DNA of 6,577 nucleotides, taken from positions 1 to 6,577 of the forward strand of contig JALOPO010000105.1 in NCBI GenBank assembly GCA_025453855.1. Reading direction: 5' to 3'. Below are positions 1-5,598 of the stretch, one piece after another. Position 1 is the first letter of the stretch; every line of letters begins with the position of its first letter. The stretch comes from Gemmatimonadaceae bacterium. Its GTDB lineage: Bacteria > Gemmatimonadota > Gemmatimonadetes > Gemmatimonadales > Gemmatimonadaceae. The position numbers and the translations under genes are program-made. The notes beneath the pieces are model-generated. The model was not told the origin of the DNA. It worked only from the letters and a program-made list of their open reading frames with translations, and did no database searches.

Positions 1-98
1 CGCAGGCCGCCAGGCTCGCCGGCATGTTCCGCGACAACATCGCCAAGTTCGGCGACAAGGTGAGCCCCGCCGTCCTCGCCGCCGGCCCGCGCGGCTGA
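1..98 (+). CDS. pckA: Phosphoenolpyruvate carboxykinase (ATP), C-terminal end (partial)
   Basis: Only the last 31 codons are present, entering from the left edge (first full codon at base 3, stop TGA at 96-98). The peptide reads QAARLAGMFRDN, then IAKFGDKVSP and finally an AAGP-type end. This fits the characteristic tail of bacterial ATP-dependent PEP carboxykinases, where a LAxxFxxNFxKF helix is followed by a V..xV..AGP ending. The family converts oxaloacetate and ATP to PEP, CO2 and ADP in the cytoplasm, at the entry to gluconeogenesis. No catalytic residue lies in this fragment, so the call rests on tail similarity recalled from the family. It reads away from the left edge and is followed by a 331-base gene-free gap, so it is probably not co-transcribed with the HD gene. 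Confidence 0.7.
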   Translation, partial: QAARLAGMFRDNIAKFGDKVSPAVLAAGPRG

Positions 99-429
99 CG
101 GTACGCTTGGCGCGACACGCGGGAGCACAGTCGGCGCAGCGGCGGCCTGGAGCATGCTGCGCTGGTTGCCTCGCCGAGTCAGCTTGCTTGCGGAACAACG
201 AAACGCAAAGGGCGCAAAGGCAACGGAAAGGACGGCACGCGACGCGCATCCGTGAGCACGGCAATGCAGTCCCTTCTTTCTGTTGCCTTCGCGCCCTCTG
301 CGTTTCGTTGTTCCGCTCCCCAATCAGTCGCGACGCGCCGATGGAGCGCCACGCCACGGCAACCGGGTCGTCCCCGTGCCTGGCCCGCCGGAGCAACAGT
401 ACGTTCGCTGCACGCCGACCGAGGGGCAC
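99..429. other. Intergenic region with a palindromic element
   Basis: This 331-base gap lies between the pckA stop and the probable GTG start of the HD gene. Near its left end is a small inverted repeat (gcgcagc at 134-140, gctgcgc at 156-162, 15-base loop). It could fold as a hairpin after pckA, but it has no T tract. The centre holds the 41-bp imperfect inverted repeat listed separately (190-316). Bases 317-429 hold no structure I can identify. Several frames stay open here, but their products look like GC-rich noise rather than protein. No convincing sigma-70 promoter was found for the HD gene. Confidence 0.6.
190..316. repeat. Long imperfect inverted repeat (41-bp arms, 45-base spacer)
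   Basis: The left arm is 190-230 and the right arm 276-316. Their outer 18 bases (gcggaacaacgaaacgca on the left) are a perfect inverted match, and 38 of 41 positions match overall. The spacer is 231-275, and four bases just inside (ggac at 230-233 with gtcc at 269-272) can extend the stem. The arms are relatively A-rich on one strand and T-rich on the other, unlike the flanking DNA. They contain a quasi-periodic motif of short AAA/AAAG runs separated by GC-rich steps. No target-site duplication is visible next to the arms. The element could be a small non-autonomous palindromic repeat of the REP/MITE kind, a strong RNA hairpin or a terminator-like structure; I cannot tell which. Confidence 0.85.
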
Positions 430-1661
430 GTGAAGGTCATCCGCGATCCGCTCTGGAACAACATCCGGCTCGATCCGGTCACGCTGCGCCTCGTCGACAC
501 GACGCCTTCCTCGTCTATCCCGGCGCCACACACTCGCGCTTCGAGCACGCGCTCGGCGCGCACCACCTCGCGCGACGCACCATCGCGGCACTCGCCGATC
601 GCGGTGCGCTCGAGAACGTGCCGCATCGCGAATGCGACCTCACCGCCGCCGCGATGCTCCTGCACGACATCGGCCACTACCCGTTCTCGCACGCGCTCGA
701 GGAGATCGGCGCGCTGCAGCACGAGAGTGCGGCGCGACCGCGCATCGTCACCGGGCCCGTGGCCGATGTCCTCGTCGATGCGTTCGGCGCCGACGCCCCG
801 CAGCGCGTCCTCGCCCTCATGCACGGCGAGGACCACGGCCCGCTGCAGGGGCTCGTCTCCGGCTCGATCGATCTCGACAAGATCGACTACCTGCGACGCG
901 ACGCGATGATGTGCGGCGTGCCGTACGGGCAGATCGACGTCGATCGACTCCTCGAGACGATCGTCGTCGTCCCCGACCCGGCCTCGGGGCGCCCCCGCAT
1001 CGGCATCCTCGAGAAGGGGCTCAGCGCGCTCGAGTCGCTGCTCTTCGCCAAGTACCAGATGTACCGCAACATCTACTGGCACCACGGCGTCCGCAGCGCG
1101 ACCGCGATGTACAAGCGCCTCGTCGACGACGCGCTCGCCGACGCGGTACTCGGCGCCGACGGCCTCGCCGACTGGACCGACGAGGGGCTGCTCCACGCGC
1201 TCCTCCCCGCGCGCCCACCGCTCCTCGCCGCGCTGCGCGAGCGTCGCCTCTACAAGCGCCTCGCGCAGTGGCCCGCGGCCGCGCTCGGCGACGGCACGGC
1301 CGAGTGGATCGCCGCCGATCGCGCGCTCGTGGTGCGCGTCGAGGATCGCCTCGCGCGCGAGCTCGGCCTCGGCGCCGGCGAGATCCTCCTCGACTATCCC
1401 GCCAAGACGCAGATGCTCGGCGTCGACCTCCCGGTCGTGCGCCGCGACGGGAGCGTGGAGCACCTCACCAGCGCCGGCCTCGCCGGTGCACTCGACCTCC
1501 CCGCGCTCAGCGACCAGCTCTATCGCTCGGCCCGATGGCTGCGTGTCTTCGCGGTGCGTCGCGTGCCGATCTCGCCCGAGCGGCTCTGGCCGGTGGTCAC
1601 CGCCGACGTCGCCACGCTGCGCGCACGCCTCGACGCCGACCTCCCGCTCCTCGCCCCATGA
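430..1661 (+). pseudogene. HD-domain phosphohydrolase (dNTPase/SAMHD1-like), frameshifted by an internal deletion
   Basis: The family are metal-dependent HD phosphohydrolases related to dNTP triphosphohydrolases. The HD core is well preserved: HSRFEH at 531-548 (first metal His at 531-533), LLHDIGH with the HD pair at 663-668, and DLDKIDYLRRD with the DK aspartate at 876-878. The expected N-terminus (VKVIRDPLWNNIRLDP, then LRLVDT) is read from GTG 430, with GAGGGG at 421-426 close upstream. It lies in frame 1, whereas everything from GCC 504 (AFLVYPGATHSRFEH) is in frame 3. Between VDT (ending 501) and AFLVYPG (from 504) only two bases remain, where relatives carry about 14 residues of the FQRLRxxRQLG type. 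The pattern fits loss of about 40 bases, which shifts the frame. A continuous frame from GTG 252 does reach the core, but its first 84 residues do not resemble the family. The stop overlaps the next start (ATGA). The change could be a genuine mutation or an assembly error. Confidence 0.7.
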
Positions 1662-2485
1662 CCGCCATGCCGCGACGCGTCCGATGGCTGCCGCTCGCCC
1701 TCCTCGCGAGCCTGTCCGCCTGCGGCGCGCTCGGCGAGGCGTCGGGCTCCGATCGCGTGGGGCTCCTGCGGGAGCTCATCCGCGCGCGCACCGAACGCGG
1801 CGACACGCTGGTGGGGATCGACGCCTGCTCGGTGGAGCGCTTCCTGAGCGACGTGCGCAGCTGGCGCGACTCGCTCGAGGCGTCGGAACGCACGCGCATC
1901 ACGGAGTCGGCGACCGCCTGCCCCGCCGAACCGGTGCGGCGCGCGGGGCGATGGACGATGGTGCGATGGTACCGCAACGTCGGAGGTCGCTACGTGATCC
2001 GCGGCAGCGGCCCGGGCGGCGACGACGAGTACACCTTCGACGATGGCGTGGTGGCGAGCTACCGTGTGCGCGGCGACGAGTTCACCGGCGGCGCCGCATC
2101 GGCCGCCGCCATGGGCGCGGAGCCCGACGCGCGCTCGGCGCTCCCGGTGCCGACGTCGCGCATGGCGAGCCAGCCCGCGCGCGACACGGCGCGCGGCCCC
2201 CTCGAGCGCCGCGGCGGGCCGCTCACCGACAGCATGCGCAGCGCGATCCCGCTCTCGGCCGCGATCGAGACGCCACGCACCAGCGCGCGCCGTCTCGATT
2301 CGCTGCGGCGCGACAGCATCTGGCGCGACTCGATCGGCCGCATCGCGATCATGCGCGAGTCACGTCGGCGCGACTCGATCCGGCGCATCGTGGAGTCGCG
2401 CACCGCGCGGGCGCAGGAATCGACCTTCCGCCGCATGTCGCCGTTCGGCCCCGCCTCCACGCAGCCGCGACCGACCGCCCCCTGA
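1658..2485 (+). CDS. Predicted lipoprotein with C-terminal RDSI pentad repeats
   Basis: I do not recognise a family. The 275-residue product starts with a lipoprotein signal: basic residues (PRRVR), a hydrophobic stretch LPLALLASL, then the lipobox LSAC with the acylated Cys at residue 22. It is therefore probably exported and membrane-anchored. ATG 1658 overlaps the TGA of the HD gene (ATGA), implying translational coupling. A second in-frame ATG at 1667 would also leave an intact signal. Residues about 30-140 look like a small folded domain, with C57 and C88 as a possible disulfide and a WTMVRWYRNVGGRYVIRGSG strand-rich part. Residues 140-210 are low-complexity and rich in Ala, Pro and Arg. 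Residues 212-246 form a strict five-residue repeat (xRDSI). The end is Pro/Thr-rich. The gene converges on a minus-strand gene only 22 bases away. Confidence 0.75.
   Translation: MTAMPRRVRWLPLALLASLSACGALGEASGSDRVGLLRELIRARTERGDTLVGIDACSVERFLSDVRSWRDSLEASERTRITESATACPAEPVRRAGRWTMVRWYRNVGGRYVIRGSGPGGDDEYTFDDGVVASYRVRGDEFTGGAASAAAMGAEPDARSALPVPTSRMASQPARDTARGPLERRGGPLTDSMRSAIPLSAAIETPRTSARRLDSLRRDSIWRDSIGRIAIMRESRRRDSIRRIVESRTARAQESTFRRMSPFGPASTQPRPTAP
2291..2395 (+). repeat. Seven-unit 15-base / five-residue repeat (xRDSI) in the lipoprotein
   Basis: Residues 212-246 align as seven consecutive five-residue units: RLDSL, RRDSI, WRDSI, GRIAI, MRESR, RRDSI, RRIVE. At DNA level a 14-base copy (ggcgcgactcgatc) occurs at 2322-2335 and again at 2367-2380, exactly 45 bases (three units) apart. 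Other units have diverged in synonymous and non-synonymous positions, so this is an old repeat kept at protein level. The segment is strongly charged and likely helical or extended; its role is unknown. Confidence 0.7.
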
Positions 2486-2507
2486 TCGCACGCCGCGGCG
2501 CGCGACG

Positions 2508-2723
2508 TCAGCCCTGCGGGCGACCGCGCGCGTGCGACTCGGCGAGCTCGCGGCCGAGTGCGCGATAGAAGGCCGCGTCCTCGGGCTTGCCCTGCTCGGC
2601 GAGGGCGATCGCCGCCAGCTCGATCGCGTAGAGGATGTTGCCGAGGTAGAGCGTGGCCAGCTCGCCGGTGGTCGGCGGTGCGCCCTCGCCCGGGGTGTCG
2701 GCGGCGGGGCCCGGCCCGGTCAT
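2508..2723 (-). CDS. Small hypothetical protein coupled to the PP2C phosphatase
   Basis: This 71-residue protein is not one I recognise. It begins with a Pro/Gly/Thr-rich stretch (residues 1-20) with no signal peptide. Residues 21-65 are probably two amphipathic helices (GELATLYLGNILYAIELAAI, then the EDAAFYRALGRELAESHARG stretch). Its ATG at 2723-2721 overlaps the TGA of the phosphatase gene (2722-2720), so it is very likely translated by coupling to it and may be a partner or regulator. It has no cysteines or catalytic motifs. The ATGA junction and clean helical pattern argue that it is a real gene rather than a chance frame in GC-rich DNA. Its stop lies 22 bases from the convergent lipoprotein gene; the gap contains a 10-base palindrome (2491-2500) but no T tract. 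Confidence 0.65.
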   Translation of the reverse strand: MTGPGPAADTPGEGAPPTTGELATLYLGNILYAIELAAIALAEQGKPEDAAFYRALGRELAESHARGRPQG

Positions 2724-3457
2724 GGCGCGATGATCTTCACGATCACGGCCGAGACGTTGTCGACGCCGCCGGCGCGGTTCGCCTCGCGGATCAGCGAATC
2801 GACCATCGGCCCGGGACTCGGGCGCTGCAGCAGGATGCGCTGCAGCACCGGATCGTCGACCATCCCGGTGAGGCCGTCGGTGGCGAGCAGGAAGGTGTCG
2901 CCGGCCTGCAGGTCGCCGCGGAGCACGTCGGGGACGACGTCCTGTGCCACGCCCACGCAGCGCGTGATGACGTTGCTGAACGGGTGGTACTTGGCCTGCT
3001 CGGGCGTGAGGTAGCCCGCGTCGACCTGTTCCTGCACGTAGCTGTGATCACGCGTGAGTTGCGTGAGGGTGCCGTCGCGCAGCAGGTAGACGCGGCTGTC
3101 GCCGACGTGCCCGATGATCCACTCGCCCTGGCCGACGACGAGCGCGGTCGCGGTCGTCCCCATCCCCTGCTTGTCGGTCTCCTCGAGCGTGCGCTGGTAG
3201 ATCGCGCGATTGGCCTCGCGCACCGCCTCGGTGAGCACCGCGCCGAGGTCGTGGATCGGCTGCGCGGCGGCGCGCCGGAGCGAGCCGATGATCAGCTCGA
3301 TCGCCATGGCGCTCGCCACCTCGCCCGCCGCGTGCCCGCCCATGCCGTCGGCGACCATGTACAGGCCGCGCACCGCGTCGGCCTCGGCATGCAACGCGTC
3401 CTCGTTGCCGGAACGCACCATGCCGACGTGCGTGTTCGCCGCGTGCGTCAGCTGCAT
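2720..3457 (-). CDS. PP2C-family serine/threonine protein phosphatase (Stp/PrpC type)
   Basis: The 245-residue product has the standard length and motif order of bacterial PP2C phosphatases (PPM family). These are Mn/Mg-dependent enzymes that remove phosphate from Ser/Thr, usually opposing PknB-type kinases. Visible motifs are RSGNEDA (residues 15-21), VADGMGGH with metal ligand D37 (35-42), GTTATA (100-105), GHVGDSRVYLLRDG (116-129), LATDGLTGMV with D194 (191-200) and the terminal metal-binding DNVSAV (D233, 233-238). All core metal aspartates are present, so it should be active. There is no signal peptide or membrane segment; it is cytoplasmic. The start gives the usual short lead-in before the RSGNED motif. 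No kinase gene lies beside it in this window. A possible promoter lies 94-122 bases upstream of the start. The small helical protein downstream is translationally coupled to it. Confidence 0.93.
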   Translation of the reverse strand: MQLTHAANTHVGMVRSGNEDALHAEADAVRGLYMVADGMGGHAAGEVASAMAIELIIGSLRRAAAQPIHDLGAVLTEAVREANRAIYQRTLEETDKQGMGTTATALVVGQGEWIIGHVGDSRVYLLRDGTLTQLTRDHSYVQEQVDAGYLTPEQAKYHPFSNVITRCVGVAQDVVPDVLRGDLQAGDTFLLATDGLTGMVDDPVLQRILLQRPSPGPMVDSLIREANRAGGVDNVSAVIVKIIAP

Positions 3458-3550
3458 GCGGCAGGGCGTCGGCGGGATGGGGCGTGGGGGCGCGCCGAGG
3501 CCCCGGGGCGGGACCGCCGCGTCACGGTCGAGTGCGACATGAATCGCCGG

Positions 3551-3579
3551 AACCTAGGCCCCGCCCGGTGACCCGGCAA
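3551..3579 (-). promoter_or_regulatory. Possible sigma-70-like promoter for the PP2C gene
   Basis: Read on the minus strand, TTGCCG (3579-3574) and TAGGTT (3556-3551) are separated by 17 bases. They match TTGACA at 4 of 6 and TATAAT at 3 of 6 positions. Transcription would start near 3543, giving a leader of about 86 bases. The -10-like box includes the TAG stop of the ABC gene. The evidence is weak in such GC-rich DNA. Confidence 0.3.
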
Positions 3580-5461
3580 GCGCGTTCGGCGGGGGTGACG
3601 GGGGTGCGGTGTCGGTCGTCATGTCGCCCTCGCCGACCTGCAGACGCCAGAGCCGCTCGTAGATCCCGCGACGGGCCAGGAGCGCCGCGTGCGTGCCGCG
3701 CTCCGCCACCACGCCGTGATGCATGACGAGGATCTCGTGGGCTTCGACGATGGTGCTCAGCCGGTGCGCGACGGCGATCGTGGTGCGCCCCGCCATGAGC
3801 GTCGCCAGCGCCCCCTGGATCTCGGCCTCGCGCTCGCTGTCGACCGCACTCGTGGCCTCGTCCAGCAGGAGGAGGTCCGGGTCGCTGGCGAGCGCGCGCG
3901 CGAAGCTCAGGAGCTGGCGCTCGCCCACCGAGAGCGACGCGCCACGCTCGCCGAGCTCCTGCGCCCAGCCGCGCGGGAGCCGCGCCACGATCCGGTCCGC
4001 GCCCACGCGCGCCGCGGCGCGCTGCATCGTCGTGTCGTCGATGCCGCTCGAGAGGCGGATGTTCTGCGCCACGTCGCCGGCGAAGAGGAAGATGTCCTGC
4101 TGCACGAAGCCGATGCGCGCGCGCAGCGCGTCGAGCGAGAGCGTGCGGATGTCGACGCCGTCGACGAGGATCCGGCCGCGCTGCACGTCGTAGTAGCGGA
4201 GCAGGAGCGCGACGATGGTGCTCTTCCCCGCGCCGGTGTGCCCGACGAGCGCGAGCGTCTCGCCCGGGCGCACCGTGAACGAGATCCCCTTGAGGATCCA
4301 GTGCGGCGGCGGCGCATCGGCGGCGCGGGGTGCGGCGGGCGCGCCGTCGGCGGGCGGGAGCGCATCGTAGGCGAACCAGACGTCGTCGAACGTCACCGTC
4401 ACGCCGCGCCGCCCATCGTCGCGCGCCGGGAGCGTGCCGGTGCCGCCCACCACCGTGGGGCGCGTGTCGAGGAGCGTGAAGATCCGCTCGCTCGCCGCCA
4501 TCGCCTGCTGCAGCGTGTTGAACTTGTCGCTCAGGTCCTGCAGCGGCTGGAAGAAGCGGCGCACGAGCTGCAGGAAGGCGGCCACCGTCCCGACGGTGAG
4601 CGTCCCCGCCTCGGTGCGGCCGGCCGCGGCCACGATCAGCGACGCGAGCGCCACCGTGGTGAGCACCTCGATGGCCGGGAAGTAGAGCGCGTAGTAGGTG
4701 ATGCTCCGCAGGTTGGCATCGAGATGCTCGCGGTTCAGCCCCCCGAAGCGGGCGCGTTCGTGCGCCTCGCGCCCGAAGAGCTGCACGATGCGCAGTCCGG
4801 TGATGCGCTCCTGCAGGTAGCCGTTGATGCGCGCCACGCGCCCGCGGATCTCGCGGTAGGCGACGCGCACCTTCGCCTGGAAGACCCGGCTCACCAGCCA
4901 GACGAACGGCACCACGGCGAAGGCGGCGAGCGCCAGGCGCCAGTCGGTGACCCACATCATGACGGCGATCGCGAGCAGCGCGAAGAGGTCGCCGAGGCCC
5001 GCCACCACGCCGGCCGTGAACAGCTCGTTGAGCGACTCCACGTCGCTCGTCACGCGCGTGATGAGCCGCCCCGCCGGGTGCCGGTCGAAGTAGCTCACGC
5101 TCAGCGACTGCAACCGCGCGAAGAGCTCGGTGCGCAGGTCGCGCATCACGTTCTGGCCGAGCAGCCCGGTGAGCATCGTCTCGCCCCACGAGCAGGCGAA
5201 CTGCAGCACGAGCGAGCTCGCGAAGAGGAGCGCGGCGGTGCGCACGAAGGCCAGGTCGCGCGCCGGGAGCGCCTCGTCGATCACGCGCTGGGTGAGCCAC
5301 GGCCCCACCAGCTGCAGCGCCCCCTCGAGCGCGAGGCAGGCCACCGCCCCCGCCGCCAGCCCGGCGTACGGCCGCACGTAGCGCGCGAGCCGTCCCACCA
5401 GTCGGCGGTCGAGCACGGGCGTGACGACATCGTCGTCGGGCGGGAGCGGTGGGGCGGTCAT
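3554..5461 (-). CDS. ABC exporter half-transporter (fused membrane and ATPase domains, MsbA/MdlB-like)
   Basis: The 635-residue protein has an N-terminal six-helix exporter domain (about residues 25-320) and a nucleotide-binding domain (about 355-605), the usual half-transporter layout. Visible ATPase motifs are A-loop Tyr365, Walker A GHTGAGKST (407-415), Q-loop Gln455, signature LSVGERQ (510-516), Walker B LLLLDEATSAVD with catalytic Glu535, and H-loop His566. The signature departs from LSGGQ at two positions, as in MdlB-like and heterodimeric exporters. An Ala/Pro-rich insertion (about 366-387) separates the A-loop from the next strand. The tail (about 612-635) is Pro-rich. It probably acts in the inner membrane exporting lipids, drugs or peptides; the substrate cannot be told. 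No partner half-transporter is adjacent. ATG 5461 lacks a clear Shine-Dalgarno and lies just downstream of a CTAG-containing motif, so the mRNA may have a very short leader. Confidence 0.93.
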   Translation of the reverse strand: MTAPPLPPDDDVVTPVLDRRLVGRLARYVRPYAGLAAGAVACLALEGALQLVGPWLTQRVIDEALPARDLAFVRTAALLFASSLVLQFACSWGETMLTGLLGQNVMRDLRTELFARLQSLSVSYFDRHPAGRLITRVTSDVESLNELFTAGVVAGLGDLFALLAIAVMMWVTDWRLALAAFAVVPFVWLVSRVFQAKVRVAYREIRGRVARINGYLQERITGLRIVQLFGREAHERARFGGLNREHLDANLRSITYYALYFPAIEVLTTVALASLIVAAAGRTEAGTLTVGTVAAFLQLVRRFFQPLQDLSDKFNTLQQAMAASERIFTLLDTRPTVVGGTGTLPARDDGRRGVTVTFDDVWFAYDALPPADGAPAAPRAADAPPPHWILKGISFTVRPGETLALVGHTGAGKSTIVALLLRYYDVQRGRILVDGVDIRTLSLDALRARIGFVQQDIFLFAGDVAQNIRLSSGIDDTTMQRAAARVGADRIVARLPRGWAQELGERGASLSVGERQLLSFARALASDPDLLLLDEATSAVDSEREAEIQGALATLMAGRTTIAVAHRLSTIVEAHEILVMHHGVVAERGTHAALLARRGIYERLWRLQVGEGDMTTDTAPPSPPPNALAGSPGGA

Positions 5462-5598
5462 CGCGAGGCGAACGCTAGCCCGCCCCCACCGGTGTCACCA
5501 GCACGCGGCATGCGACACCGACGGGCGCGACGCGCGCCGACGGGCATGCGTCGTCCCCGCCGGACGGCCCGGCTGGGCCCCGCCGCTAGCTTTCGCGC
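5462..5598. promoter_or_regulatory. Divergent promoter region between the ABC exporter and uvrA
   Basis: These 137 bases separate two genes transcribed outward. The same 12-base motif occurs once in front of each start: GCTAGCTTTCGC at 5585-5596 (+) and GCTAGCGTTCGC at 5479-5468 (-), identical at 11 of 12 positions. The TAGCTT and TAGCGT parts sit 6 and 10 bases before the start codons, where -10 elements of leaderless or near-leaderless transcripts would lie. For the ABC side, GTGACA (5498-5493) is a possible -35 with a short 15-base spacer; no -35 is clear for uvrA. Neither gene has a good Shine-Dalgarno. I saw no SOS-box (CTG-N10-CAG) palindrome. Confidence 0.45.

Noticed and set aside
134..162. 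Possible intrinsic terminator after pckA
   Set aside because: The 7-bp stem has a 15-base loop and no following T tract, so it is below what I would call a terminator.
324..1463. 379-codon open frame antisense to the HD gene
   Set aside because: It is a shadow of the HD coding sequence, with low-complexity Arg/Glu/Ala composition and no recognisable fold.
2491..2500. Palindrome between convergent genes as a bidirectional terminator
   Set aside because: The cgccgcggcg palindrome has no loop or T tract and is expected by chance at this GC content.
3500..3509. gccccggggc palindrome upstream of the PP2C gene as an operator
   Set aside because: A short GC palindrome without spacer or second copy is unremarkable here.
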